A DNA stretch of 64,000 nt from Cryptomeria japonica (lineage: Eukaryota; Streptophyta; Pinopsida; Cupressales; Cupressaceae), in assembly GCF_030272615.1 (NCBI RefSeq), contig NW_026729168.1, positions 12,501 to 76,500 on the forward strand, given 5' to 3'. The notes under the pieces were generated by a model. That model did not search any database and was not told where the DNA came from. It was given only the letters and a program-made list of their open reading frames with translations. Position numbers and translations under genes: made by a program. Of this stretch, positions 35,662 to 48,062 are shown piece after piece (position 1 is the first letter of the stretch; the number at the start of each line of letters is the position of its first letter).

Positions 35662-38600
35662 TCAACTAACCTCATGAAGGGGTACAACCCCTATTTGTCT
35701 TCTAAGACACTCAAATGTAGTCTTAGGCAGAGGTTTGGTAAAAATATCTACAAGTTGATCCTTTGTTGAAACATGCTCTAAGATAACATCTTTACTTCGA
35801 ACTTTCTCCCTCAAGAAATGATACTTCAATTCAATCAGATATCTTAAAATTCTCTTGGTTGCTATCAGATGTACTTCCTTTGGATTCTTCTAGAATCTAG
35901 CAACTATACCAACTGCATGGGCAATATCTGGTCGATTGTGAACAACATAGTGTAATTTTCCAATCATTGACTTGTATTATTTCTCATATAAAGACTTAGA
36001 TGTGTCTTCCTTGGACAATTTACAACCTGTAACCATTGGAGTTCCAACTAGTTTACAGTCACTCATGCCAAAAGTCTTCAAAACTTCTTTCACATACTTA
36101 GATTGAGTAATGAAAATACCATTCTTTGTCTGTTGTATTTGCAAGCCTATGAAATTTTTTATTTCCCCTACTAATGACATCTCAAACTCATTCTTCATTT
36201 CATCTATAAAACTTTTTCTCATGACATCATTACCTCCAAATATAATGTCATCAACAAATACTTCACTAACTATTATTTTATCTCCTTCAGAGTTGAGATA
36301 AATGTTGTTGTCATCACTGGTTCTTGCAAAGCCTATCTTCATCAGATGTGTATGAAGCCTTTCATACCATGCTCTAGGTGCATGCTTTAATCCATACAAA
36401 TATTTATGCAATTTTCATACCATGTCTTCTTTATCTATCAATGCATAACCATCAGGGTGCTCTATATAAACTTCTTCTTCCAATATCCCATTCAAAAATA
36501 TAGACTTAACATCCATCTGGTATACCTTGAACTTCTTATGAGCTGTGAATGCAAGTAATGTTCTTACTCCTTCCAGTCTTGCTACTGGTGCAAAAGTTTC
36601 TCCATAATCTTCTCCTTCTTTTTGCGCATAACCTTTGCAAACTAATCTTGCCTTATTGTGAACTACAACACCATCCTCATTTAACTTGTTTCTTAACATG
36701 CATTTAGTACCTATGACATTCTTGTTTACCGGTCGGGGTACCAGGGTCCAAGTGTTGTTCTTCTCACTTTGATCCATTTCTTCTTCCATTTCCTTAACCC
36801 AATGATCATCACAAAAAACATCCTTAGTACTTCTCAGTTCAAAGGTGGAGAACATGCAAGAGTTCTCTCTAACTCTTCTTCTAGTAAGTACTCCAACATC
36901 CTTATCCCCAATAATCTACTTAGGACTATGATTCAGTCTCACATATCTAGGAATAACATGATCATTCTCCTCAGGTTCAACTTCTTCATCATCTTCTTCT
37001 TCTTAAATTATCTATTCTAGTTGAACAAGTACATTAGGATTTTCCTTACCGATTTTAGATTTAACTGTTTCAGGTTCTAAAAGAAAAATGGAAGGATCTT
37101 CATCCTTTTTCTCTAAACTAGTTCCTTCAGATACCTTAGGGCATTCATCTACACGAACATTAGCACTCTCAACAATTCTCTGAGTTCGGTTATTGAAACA
37201 TTTGTAGGCCTTACTCTTGGTGGAATAGCCAAGAAATATGCCTTCATCACTCTTCGCTTCAAACTTGCTAATGTAATCACCTCTTTTAATAAAACATTTA
37301 CTACAAAAGATCTTAAAATAACTAACATCACACGAACTTCCATACCAATACTCATAAGGTGTCTTGTCCTTACCTTTTGTCACCAGAACTTGGTTCATTG
37401 TGTAGACAGTTGTACTTACAACTTCTCTCCAAAATGTGTTTGCCACATCTCCTTTTATCAACATAGTCCTAGCATCTTCAACCACTGACCGATTGTTTCT
37501 CTCTGCTATACCATTTTGTTGTGGTGTCCTTGGTGCAAAAAGATGCAGCTTGATACCATTCTCATCAAAATACTTAGTGAACTCCTTAAAAGTGAATTCA
37601 CCTCTTTGATTTGTTCTCAGACATTTAATCTTTTTGCCACTCTCTTTCTCAGTTAAGGCCCTGAATGCCTTGCATTTACCCAAAAGCTTCATTCTTATCT
37701 TTCAAGCATGTGACCCACATCATCCTTGAATAGTCATTAGTGAAGATCATGAAATATCTATCACCTGAAATGCTTCTAGTTCTTATTGGTCCACATAGAT
37801 CTGTATGAACCAAATCTAACAAGTGCTCCACTGAGAAAGACTTTCTCTTGAAAGTAGAGGAAGTCATCTTCCCTAACTGACATTCTTTACAAAGAGCATT
37901 ATCTAGTTTGTTTATCTGAGGTAGACCTCTTACTGTCTTAGACTTACTCACTTTAACAATATTGTCGAAAATTATATGACAAAATCTTCTATGCCAAAGC
38001 CATCTACCATCTATCTTTGCAATCAAACAATTGCTAACTTTAGGATTAAGATGAAATAGATTACCTCTAGTCTGTTTACTGGTTGCAATCAATTCACCTG
38101 TGTTGTCAAATATTTTGCACATGCCATTTCTAAATTGTAGTGGGTATCCTTTGTCATTTAGTTGTGCCACACTCAGAAGATTGTGCTTAAGACCTTCAAC
38201 ACAATAAACATCATCAGAACTACTCTTCCCATTAAGAGAAATAACTCCCTTGCCTTTAACCATACAAGGTGAGTCATTGCCAAATCTGACAACACCACCA
38301 TCAAAATCTTTCAAGGAAAGAAATTTTCTCCGATCACCAGTCATGTGATGTGAACAACCACTATCAATGATCCAATCATCAGAGTTATCCATCCTAGACA
38401 CTAAAAGGTCTTCTGGTCAGATGTCTCTTCCTTAATAGCCACAAACACAATATCTTCACTAGCATCATCATCAGATTCATCATCAGTAATACCACTATCA
38501 ATAGCTACAAGACAATCTCTCTTGCCTTTACCCTTATACCACTTAAATTTGTCTCTCTTGTATTCATTTTCACTATTAGGGCAATTAGCTTCTATATGAC

Positions 38601-39417
38601 CAATCTTATTGCAAGCAAAACATTTCAGTGATAGCTTACCTCTATATTTACCAGTGCCTCTAGGCAGTCATTTCGCCAACAATGCTTCAAGCTCCACTAA
38701 ACTATCTTCATCATCATCATCTCTACTGGATCTGGATTCATAGATATGGCTGGTATCTCTACTTCTTCTCACAGATGGGTTAGAGACAAAAGCTTTGAAT
38801 GCAGATTCTGATTTTTGTATAGTACTATCATAGCCATTTAACTCAAAAGCAACAAGTTTTCCAATGATAGAGTCAAGAGTTACCTTTGTCTTGTTAGCGG
38901 ATTTTAGCTCTTGAATAGCTGCAACTCGAATAGCATAGACTAGTAGAAGGGTTCTCAGTACCTTACTAATCACTATGGTATCTTCCACTTTCCCTCCTAC
39001 ACTTTTCATTTCACCAACTATTTCTTTAATCCTTTGACCATACTATTGGATATTCTCGCCTTCAGACATTCTCATGTCATCAAACATTCATCTTAAACTC
39101 TTGTCTTTAGAAATCTTAACATGTTCATCACCGCTATAAATCTCTTCAAGTTTTTTCCACACTTCATATGAAGTTTGAAGACTATCAACATTTGCATATT
39201 TAGCATCACACAGGGAACTTATGATACCCTCTAATACTTGATGATTCTCTTGTTGTTCTTTCTTTTGATCATCAGTCAGAGTACCAATAGGTGCAACATA
39301 TTGAGTATCTACATGCTCCCAATACTGACTACCAATATTTTTTATGTAAATCTCTATTCTATCACTCTAGATTCTATAGTTCTCTTTGTTGAACTTAGGA
39401 CCTTCTTTCTTCATCAT
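35662..39417 (-). pseudogene. Gag-pol polyprotein remnant of element E
   Basis: Gag starts at ATG 39417 (MMKKEGPKFNKENYRI) and reaches the acidic segment before 38668. Protease at 38401-38300 keeps [14 protein letters not shown]. The integrase zinc finger (HRRFCH, CKECQ) and core (HTDLCGPI) follow to 37676. The core resumes in another frame at 37692-37012, where the expected SDRGGEF reads TNQRGEF and the glutamate in QQNGIAERNNR remains. RT spans 36855-35977 with FVDDIIF intact. RNase H is almost absent: RILRYL near 35845 runs directly into IELKYHFLREKV, so the block with the catalytic Asp/Glu residues (about 110 codons in element A) is deleted. The frame ends at TGA 35662. Confidence 0.9.
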
Positions 39418-39475
39418 GATCTATAGGATCTTTTACTCAAGTTGTTAGGCTTAGAGATCTAAAAGTACCAGAGAC

Positions 39476-39487
39476 GCTCTGATACCA
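39476..39487 (-). other. Primer-binding site of element E
   Basis: Minus strand TGGTATCAGAGC, two bases inside the 5' LTR. It matches the 3' end of plant initiator tRNA-Met, the usual copia primer. Confidence 0.93.
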
Positions 39488-39489
39488 AT

Positions 39490-40893
39490 TGATGGTATGA
39501 TGAAAGAATAAGTATTCGGTAGAATACTGAGAGGGGGAAGGGGTGAATCAGTATACTCAAAAAATGATACAAACTCCCAAACTCAAAATAAACTTATCAA
39601 CAAAATAGTTCTACCAAAATAATACCTCAAAGATTACCAACATCAACCAGTTTGAATGTTATACCAACTTAACAGTAAACAACTTCAATCTTGTAAACAT
39701 CAACAATGCTTAATCAAATATCATCATTTTCAACTCTCATGCTTCCAGTTATCATTCCTTAATCAAATCAATAAATAAGATCATAACCACAAAAGCATTC
39801 ACCACTTGACACAAATATTTATACATGGAAAACCCAAATAGGTAAAAGCCACAGTGAGATGAGACTCACAAGGATAGCTATCTGAACTCTTCTGATGTTC
39901 ACCCTATTAGGAGCCAAGCCTGCCAAAGCTTTACAATAAGTCCTGTTAAGAACTGATTCTGTTAGGAATCACCCAATTAGGAGATTTTACAAATACTCCT
40001 TGATAAAAGCACAATACGCTGTTAGGAGTAAGCTCGATACAAGATTTTAGAATCCAAACTAATGGACCACCTTGTTAGAAGATTTAAATAGTAACCAAGC
40101 TTGTTATAGCTTACCCTATTAGAGGATTTCAATTTCTGCTGTGATTGTTAGAAAATAATAGGTTTTTCTTGATTTGTTTGAATAGCACTACGTCTTCTTG
40201 ATCAGATCCTTCTTAAGCTTCAAATCTTCCTTCACTCAAATTGCAGATCCATCCTCTGGTTAGGCAACTTCATGCTCAACTAATTTCTACCAACTTTGCC
40301 AACACTAAAATCAAACAACATCATTGACCTTAACTACAAATCAAATAGGTCAGTAACATAACAAAAACATAATTCTCATCATTGAGATTAGAAACAAGTC
40401 GGTACAATCTTGACAATTAGAAATCATAACAATCTCTTCACATTTAACAAGAAAATTCCAACTGCTCCATAATTATCACTTCATCAGACTTGTAACTCAA
40501 CACGCGTTGTGCATTTGATGCAATCCACTTTTCTCCTTTCCAAGACAATCAAACGTGCTAAAATAACTTGAAATTATCTTCATACAATGACCACATGTGT
40601 TGCTATCATTACCGCTCAACATTAGATCTTAAACCAACAAACTTTGATCGGCTAGGGTTTAACAAAAACAACTGGTAGGGTTTACCGGTTACAAAACATA
40701 GAAAGGTTTAACCTTATACACCGGTTTACAACATCTTCCACAAAGTTTATCATATCGATTACAATACAAAAGCAATATCAACAATAATATCAGCAAAATG
40801 ATGAATACCATTCATCGGTTCAATTGACATCAATGACAACATATCATTAATGTAATCTATATGCAAAATGCAAACAATATAAAACTGCCAACA
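39490..40893 (-). repeat. 5' LTR of element E
   Basis: 1404 bp, plus-strand limits TGATGGTATG...CTGCCAACA, followed by the CCTTA duplication. It contains TTGACATCAATGACAA at 40824-40839. Confidence 0.93.
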
Positions 40894-40898
40894 CCTTA

Positions 40899-41143
40899 TA
40901 CCCAAACTAAATGTGCATCTAAGCAACATGATTACTCAATAGTTGGCTCCTTGTAAACCATCACTTCTCTCTGTTTATATTAGACATTGATCATAATATG
41001 AAGAATACGTCTTTAAGATGGCGGAACATATTAGTTTATATTAACAAACCATTTCATTAAATGAAACTCTAGAAATATATAAAGGTTGAACATTTGATGG
41101 CAAAGTCGGGTTTTGAGGATCCAACCGAAGCTATCCATCAACA
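40899..41143 (-). repeat. Proximal part of the element D 3' LTR
   Basis: On the minus strand the LTR begins at 41143 with TGTTGATGGATAGC, directly after a polypurine tract, and runs to the element E insertion point. It continues at 33895. Confidence 0.82.
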
Positions 41144-41155
41144 CTCCCTCTTAGC
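41144..41155 (-). other. Polypurine tract of element D
   Basis: Minus strand GCTAAGAGGGAG adjoins the LTR start. The same CTAAGAGGGAG core occurs at about 41567-41577, overlapping the end of the pol frame, so the tract is duplicated about 420 bp apart. Confidence 0.8.
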
Positions 41156-41309
41156 TAGGGAGGAATCCTTATCAACATTTGAGTTACATAGTCATGGCCA
41201 CTCCCAGAGGGTGAGTACACAAATTCTAAGTCATGGAGTCTCTCACATGACATTGACCATGCCTAGTCATAGAGGGTGAATCCACCATACCTACTCATAG
41301 AGGGTGGAA

Positions 41310-41534
41310 CAAGGGCTGGAATCTCAAACTTCTCTCGCAAAGAATAATGAAAAACAAGGGCTAATACCTCGAACTTCTCTCACAGAGAAGAATGCAAAAC
41401 AAGGGCTCATACCTCAAACTTCTCTCACAGCGAAGAATGCCCAACAAGGGCTAATACCTCAAACTTCTCTCACAAAGAAGAATGCATGACAAGGGCTTGC
41501 ACCTCAAAGTTCTCTCACAGAGAAGAATTCATTA
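41310..41534. repeat. Five tandem 45-bp units in the element D 3' untranslated region
   Basis: Units start at 41310, 41355, 41400, 41445 and 41490, each beginning CAAGGGCT and containing CTCAAACTTCTCTCACA-like sequence. The 45 bp period is a multiple of three, which opens a plus-strand frame with repeated QGLIPQTSL. That frame is opposite to the element and is not treated as a gene. The array lies between the pol stop and the 3' LTR. Confidence 0.95.
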
Positions 41535-41560
41535 TGATACATATCAATCAATGATTGATG

Positions 41561-43220
41561 TTAAGACTCCCTCTTAGTAAGAGCATCATTTTTCACAATT
41601 CCAAGCTTGTCTCGAAAATGCACAAATTTCACTTTCGCAAGAGGCTTGGTGAAAATGTCAGTTGTCTATTCATCAGTACAAATGTATCTTAACTAAACAA
41701 CATTCCTTTGTACCATATATTTGATATAGTGGTATTGAATCTCTACATGCTCCGTTCTGTCATGAAATACTGGATTAACTGAAAGCTTTACATAAGTTTG
41801 GCTATGACAATGAGTGATGGTAGGCTCCAATGATTGACCAAACAATCCTTCAAGGAGCTTACAAAGCCACACTACTTCACGAATTGCTACACTGGCTACA
41901 ATGTATTCAACCTTTGTAGTGCTCAGAGCTACTGAAGACTTCTTCCTACTACACCAGGAAATCATAGCAGATCCCAAGCTGAAGAAACAACTAGAAGTGC
42001 TCTTCCAGTCTATAATAGTCCCTACCCAATCAAAATTAGAATATCCTTCAAGAATTAGGCCCATAGTGGAAGAGTATTTCAAGCCATATCCATATGTTCC
42101 ACACAAGCATCTCAAGATATGCTTGACTGCAACTAGATGTATCTATCTAGGTTCACTCATGAACTGGCTAAGTGCACTTACTGCATAATAAATATCTAGT
42201 CTAGTGTTAACTAAATACATCAGGGACCCAATCAATTGCCTATACATAGTAGGGTCCACAAGATCTGAACTAGTTGTAGCTTCCCTTAGTTTCTTCAATT
42301 TAGTTTCCATTGGTGTGGACATAGGTTTACAATTTGTCATTCCAAATCTCTTCAAGATATCGATGGTGTATTTTCCTTGACTTAGGATAATCCCATTGGG
42401 CCTCTGCCACACTTCCAACCCTAGAAAGAAGTGCATGAGTCCTAAGTCCATCTCAAATTCGGAAGTCAAATCCTTACATCTATCAATGAGATGATCTTCT
42501 TCGATAACAAATAGGCCATCAACATAAAGTACCAAGATCAACATATCACCATTGAATACCTTGAAGTAAAGGTTTGGATCAACATCATTCTTGCAGAAAC
42601 CTAAACCCACTAAGTATCTATCAATTCTTTCATACCAAGCCCGAGGAGCCTGTTTAAGACCATATAGGGCTTTCTTCAATATACACACATGAGACTCTTT
42701 CCCATGAACTATGAACCCATCAAGTTGCTCGATGTAGACTTCTTCTTCAATCGCACCATTCAGAAAGGCAGTCTTCACATCCATCTGATGCAACTTCAAT
42801 CCCTTAGCTATTGCAATGGCAATTATCGTTCTAATGAAATTATAGCGAGAAACAAGAGAAAATGTTTCCTCATAGTTTATTCACTCTTGTTGAGAGAAGC
42901 CACAAGCCATAAATATAGCCTTGTACTTTTCAATGCTGCCATTGACTGCATGTTTTATCTTGTACAACCACTTCGAAGATACAACATACTTCCCTTTTGG
43001 TCTAGGCACAATATCGCACACATCATTTTTGAGAATGGATTGATACTCCTCATTCATTACATCTTTCCAGACTTATTTTTGTGTGGATTCCTCTACACTA
43101 GAAGGTTTAGACTCAATAAGATTACACATTAATGCAACATAACCAGAAAATATTTGTGGTCTTTTTCTTTCTCTGAATGTTTCTCTAGGAGCAACAAATT
43201 GTTCTGCTTCCTGCATAATG
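41561..43220 (-). pseudogene. Reverse transcriptase and RNase H remnant of element D
   Basis: RT begins with the copia stretch ending KGKYVVSSKWLYKIKH near 42965 and continues through HQMDVKTAFLNGAIEEEVYI (42790) and [14 protein letters not shown]. The catalytic box reads YVDGL instead of YVDDL, so one metal-binding Asp is Gly. RNase H (42115-41561) has DW.G, KSTSSCFF, ALSTTKVEYI and the DIFTKPLAK tail. The tail is separated by two stops and ends at TAA 41561. The frame agrees with the upstream integrase and gag pieces. The copy cannot encode active enzyme. Confidence 0.88.
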
Positions 43221-43222
43221 TT

Positions 43223-44353
43223 TCACGCCCAAAGAGGTCTCTTTTGAGACACAACAATATCTCTCAACCCATCAGTGGGATCTAAGGGTTCAATTGGATC
43301 ATTACTCACATCAGGTTTTGTAGTCTCCTTGTGAATCTCAGGGGCATGATCAACATCCATGTCTTGAGGAGTCTCATAATCTATCTCCATGCATGAGCCC
43401 TTTGATTTCCTGAATGGAACATCTTCCTCAAATTTGACGTCCCTGCTAACCTCTATTTGCTTCTGTCTAGGAATGTAAATACGGTAGGCTTTGGAAGTTT
43501 CACTGTAGCCTACAAATATTCCTCTCTTTCTAGAAGGCTCCAACATGGTTCTCTTGTCCTTGGGAATATGAACATACACAGGACAACCAAGTATTCTTAG
43601 GTGGTTGATAACAGACTTGATACATGAGAAGGCTTCTTCAAGAGTCATATTTTGTAATATCCGATGGGGACATCTATTCTAAATATACATTATTGTTGTA
43701 GAGGCTTCTGCCCACAGAACAATCTGAAGGTCTTGAATATGAATCATAGCTTTTGTAGCTTCAATAATAGATTTGTTCTTCCTTTCAACAACCCTATTTT
43801 GTTGAGGGTTGTAAGGAACACAAAACTCTCTCTTGATCCCTGCCTCAATACAGAAATCATGAAAGCTACCCGAGGAGTATTCACCTCCATTATCAGACCT
43901 TAAAATTTTAATTTTCTTTCTAGTGATATTTTCTACAAGAGTTTTAAACTCTTTAAACCTACCTAGGACTTCATCAGACTCTTTAGACCTTAAGAAATAA
44001 ATCCAAGTCTTCCTAGAGTAGTCATCTATAAAAGTTACATAATAAAAACATCCACTTAGGTATGGAATTGACATTGGACCACATAAATCTGAATGTACAA
44101 GATCTAGTATTTCTTTAGACCTACTTTCACTGCTATGTAAAGGACTTTTAATATTTTTACTCATAGCACAACTTTTACAAGTACCATCATTTACATGAAT
44201 AAGTTTAGGAATACCTTTTACCATCTTCTCCAAAGATGGAAGAGCCCTAAAGTGAAGATGTCCAAGTCTTTTGTGCCAAAGTTTGCTAGAACTTGTAGAA
44301 TCATGAATAAGTGCTTGAACTAGGAGAGTGGAGAGTTTTTATAAACTCTCATG
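43223..44353 (-). pseudogene. Integrase remnant of element D
   Basis: The zinc-binding half is around 44300-44160 (WHKRLGHLH, then GTCKSCAMSK). The core follows with HSDLCGPMS, DDYSRKTWIYF, LRSDNGGEYSS and the glutamate in NPQQNRVVERKN, so the D-D-E triad is still visible. After a stop near 43679, the C-terminal part (43648-43223) shows GCPVYVHIPKDKR and RGIFVGYSETSKAYRI, typical of copia integrase tails. Two stops lie upstream of 44233. Confidence 0.88.
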
Positions 44354-45468
44354 TCAATTTCCAATCACACAAGTAGTCTTGATGCTGGAGTTCTTAGGCC
44401 AAGCAAGAACTCTTCCTTCAGAAAATGCAATTTGATAGCCCTTATCCTCCAGGGCTGAAATAGACACAAGGTTCCTCTTGATCCCTGGTATGAACAATAT
44501 GTCACTTAGGTGTAGAGAAACTCCAAATTTAAGTTTTAGAGATGTAGTACCAACTCCTCTTACAACATAGCGTGCATCATCCCCAATAATGACTTGGAGA
44601 TGTGACTCTTTCTCCACTAAATCATAAAGGTGCTCCTGATGACTGGTGATATGTCGAGAGGCTCCACTATCAGTTAACCATGTATCACTGTCCATAGGAA
44701 CATTGCTTGACAATGCTAATATAAAAAGAAAACCATTGGAGTTATCTTCAACCTCCTTCTGAGATGAGACTTCATTGATGTTTTCTCCTTGATGATTAAG
44801 TCTTGTTAAGCAATCCTTTGCAAAGTGACCAAACGTGTCACACCTAAACCATTCGATGCGAGAGAGATCTTTCTTCCTCTTCCTAGAATCAGGTGCAGAA
44901 TTTGATTTGAAATTTCTATTCCTTTTAAAATTTCCCTTCTTCCAATACTTTCGTTTCTTGGTAGATTGAGTGGAAAGAACATGTGTATCTTCATTTTGAG
45001 AACTCTTGATGATTCCTCTGGTAGTCAATCTTGATTCTTCTTGAATACAATCTGCATGAAGTCGATCAAACTTAGGTAATTTTGACCTTCCACTTATGCT
45101 TTGGATAAATTGCTCCCATAAATGAGGAAAACCATTCAAGGCTAGCATAACAAGGTCTTTACCTATCACTTGATCCCCAATTGTGCATAGTTGATCTCTC
45201 AATTCTAAGAATTTCATGAAATACATGATGACTGAATCTCCTTTTTCCATCTTCGCTTGGTGGAGTTTCTATCTCAAGGCAAGAGCCCTACTTATGTTGT
45301 TAATATCATATAAACCCTCCAAGGTCTTGAACATATCTCTTGCAGTTGTCATCTTGGAGATGAGAGGCACCAAGTGATCCCTTATGGAGTCGATTAATAT
45401 CTTCTTTTCCTTGATTGCATTCTTCTTGAATGTTAGTTTCTCCTCTATGAATTGAAGAAGATCATTTT
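44354..45468 (-). pseudogene. Gag and protease remnant of element D, N-terminus cut off
   Basis: The frame enters at the chromovirus boundary with LLQFIEEKLTFKKNAIKEKK and continues through KTLEGLYDINNISRALAL to one stop near 45270. It is then open for 298 codons. A CCHC knuckle follows near 44840 (RCDTFGHFAKDC, with the first Cys position altered to Phe/Arg). The protease active site is LTDSGASRHIT near 44665. The open part ends at 44354, after KNSSIKTTCVIGN. About the first 60 residues of a normal copia gag are missing because element C is inserted there. Confidence 0.85.
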
Positions 45469-46869
45469 TGTAATGCTCCGCCAGAAACCCTAAAGGAAAA
45501 CCACACTACAAGGCAACTAAAGGGTGAAATAATTTTTTAAAAAGATAAGTGCATTAATTATCACATTGCACATTTAATAACACAAGCAGAAGTCTAACAT
45601 TGACATCCTAAAGGGTTACCAATGAAGATTAATTCGTAACTAAAACTACATCATAATGTTAATCCAATTATCCATCTAATTAGGGAAAATCAATTGCCAT
45701 TAATTAAATCATACTCATAAAACTGAATTCCACATTGAAAGATTTAAAGTGTTACACTATAATTACTTTCAATGATTCATTTACACATAAGAAGAAAGAT
45801 AGCTGAATTAACATACATTCCATTGAATTAAGATTATAATATTCAATAATTACATGGCTTCCAAAAGTACAAAGGAAATACATAGGTTACATAGTTTACT
45901 GATACAATGACCACATGGCTCTCAAAAATAGAATAATCACGAACCAAGAAACACTAGTGAAGTTGATCCTCGCATGAAAGTATGAACAAAGATATTCGAT
46001 GGGAAGTGGAACTACCACCCAACCATGTGATACCAAAATGGAACCACCCCACTATGCTAAGAGATAGCAGAAGACCCTCAAGCAAGCATAGTATGATAGT
46101 ACAACATGACTCCACAAAACTTAAGTGACTCAACTCTCAAAACACTAGTGACCCTAAAGAGAGAGTGTCATCACAGGGCTTAAGATGGTTACCCTAGGTA
46201 GGTCTCCGTAGGTCCCGGCCCCCATCTTGGGTTATCTTGGAAACCTTTCCCGAACCCCTAACTCCATCTGAGTTTCATGCGGACCCTACCAACCCTTCAT
46301 GAAGACAAGGTGGTAAGTTTGCCATTCCAGGCCTTCCCACAACATCTTGAGCCTATACAAGCACTCAACCATGTGTGAGGTACAATATCTTAATTAACAT
46401 TACCACTACCCACCCCCTAATCATTTATTAGGTTATCACTTATTAACTGACTTTCGAGGGGTTATCTTGCCATCCTCTTTGGGTGTGCCCCTGCTCAAAA
46501 GTCACTCTCTCATAGGACACTAACAGGAACAGTCTCTCAATGAGAACTCTATGGTGAAACTGACAGCCATATCTAATCCTGACAAACTACAGGTGAAGGA
46601 TACACAAATCAATAACCCAGGATTGACCATTTGCAACAAATGCACAATGGTTCACATCAACAGGGTTACACAACAACACCTGACCAAGGGGTATAAACAA
46701 CCATTACGACATGACAACAACTCAAAATCAGAATTACAAAGTAAATATGCTTTTACCAAAACAACCATTTATACTAAATATCCTATAATAGACAATATTT
46801 TTAAAACAGAAAAATGCATTAAATACTTCCAAATACAGATAATCCAGAAAAATATAAAATACAACTTTA

Positions 46870-48000
46870 TGTTGGATACAATTGTTTAATTGTGTATTGT
46901 CTTTGATGTTACACAAATGTCATATCAGTCTACCGAGCTTAGAATGTTCGGCAAGGCAGTTAGACAGAGTCTACCGAGCTCAGAATGTTCGGCAAGGCAA
47001 TTAGACAGAGTCTACCGAGTTCAGACGGTAAGAGAAGCAAGTTACAGAGTCTACCTAGCACTCCAGAATGCTATACCGAGTTCACAGTCTTTACCGAGTT
47101 CAGTCGGTCTTCGAAGAATATGTGAAGGAAAGTCAGTCTTTACCGAGTTCGCAGTACTTACTGAGTTCAGTCGGTTACCGAAGAATCAGCAGTGTTCACC
47201 GAGCATCAGTGAAATGTTTATGCAGCCGACCGAAGCAATATTTATTGAAACTTGTATATGTAGCCGACCTATGTAATATTTATTGTAACTTGTAATTGGG
47301 CCGACTTGGTAACCTGAATGGTATATATGAGAGATCAAGTTGTGATTTCGAAGTGTGAGGAAGTGTGAGAAGTATGGAAATGTGAAGGAGCAGAAATGTG
47401 CGAATTCTGATGAAGGATCAGTGATATCCTTGAGGTGCAGAAAAGATATATGTGATCAGTAAGGATCTATTGGCGTAGAACAGAGATCTGTATCAGCAAG
47501 ATAAGTTGTATTTAATTCAGATCACTTCATTGTTGCTTTTTAACCATTGTAGCAGTGATACCGAAATCTCTTAACAGAGTTGGTCTAACAACCATTTTTG
47601 TAAATCCTCTGACAAGGTGACAATTCGGTTGAATTGTTCTTAAGACCTTTCACAAGGCCACTCCTAGCAGGGTGATTAAATCCTCTAACAGGGTCACACC
47701 TAATAGTGTGTTTTGTAACCTTTAACAGGGTTGGCTCCTAACAGGGCTCACTTCAGAAGAGTGAAAATCAGTAACTAGTTACATTGGTGGTTTTCCCAAA
47801 ATTGGGTTTCCACGTTATATCTGGTGTTACTTGTGTTCATGTTATTTATTTTATGCATGTTAATGTTTAATGAACAATGATAAGTTAATTTACCGAGTTT
47901 CAGCAGTTTATATTTAAGACATCTAAGGGACTTGTGGATTTATTTTTGTGGTAACTGATTCACCCCTCCCCTCTCAGTTACTCCATCCATATTTTCAACA
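46870..48000 (+). repeat. 5' LTR of element A
   Basis: 1131 bp, TGTTGGATAC...TTTCAACA. It is rich in ACCGAG hexamers (eight seen). It contains a ~41 bp direct repeat (CTACCGAGCT...AGACAGAGT) near 46930-47012, a TATA-like GGTATATATGAGAG near 47318, and CCCCTCCCCTCTCAGTTACT near its end. Confidence 0.96.
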
Positions 48001-48002
48001 AT

Positions 48003-48014
48003 TGGTATCAGAGC
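48003..48014 (+). other. Primer-binding site of element A
   Basis: TGGTATCAGAGC, two bases after the 5' LTR, matching the 3' end of plant initiator tRNA-Met. Confidence 0.95.
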
Positions 48015-48062
48015 TTTCAGTGCTTTTAGGAAGGATTTCAAGGATCTAAGCTAAAGATCAAG

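Larger units (their letters stand above)
33901..40893 (-). mobile_element. Ty1-copia element E, complete but defective
   Basis: LTRs 33901-35329 and 39490-40893 flank a minus-strand gag-pol region, with the 5-bp duplication CCTTA at 33896-33900 and 40894-40898. A primer site and polypurine tract are in place. The polyprotein has frame changes, stops, an Asn in place of the second integrase aspartate, and a deletion that removes nearly all of RNase H. The two LTRs differ more than those of element A, so E is the older insertion. It sits inside the 3' LTR of element D. Confidence 0.94.
33455..45468 (-). mobile_element. Ty1-copia element D, gag start missing, interrupted by E
   Basis: Minus-strand copia element. 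Its 3' LTR (33455-33900 plus 40899-41143) is split by element E. Upstream on the minus strand are a polypurine tract, five 45-bp tandem repeats and a pol-gag region in copia order: gag, protease, integrase, RT, RNase H. All of it to 45468 stays in a single reading frame, broken only by about eleven stops. At 45469 the gag sequence is cut by the LTR of chromovirus C, so the gag start and 5' LTR must lie beyond C, outside the window. The left flank base run TTCAG (33450-33454) is its expected duplication, but the partner cannot be seen. Confidence 0.85.

Noticed and set aside
41304-41489. Plus-strand frame with repeated QGLIPQTSL units
   Set aside because: It is the antisense of a 45-bp minisatellite in the untranslated region of element D; the period simply keeps the frame.
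45469-46869. The block duplicated at 60911 considered as a separate small element
   Set aside because: It joins with 53844-56147 to form one LTR of chromovirus C once element A is removed.
46890-47276. A 128-codon frame present in both LTRs of element A
   Set aside because: It overlaps the ACCGAG-rich repeat region and starts near the LTR edge. Unlike the O LTR ORF it is short and dominated by repeats, so coding is not supported.
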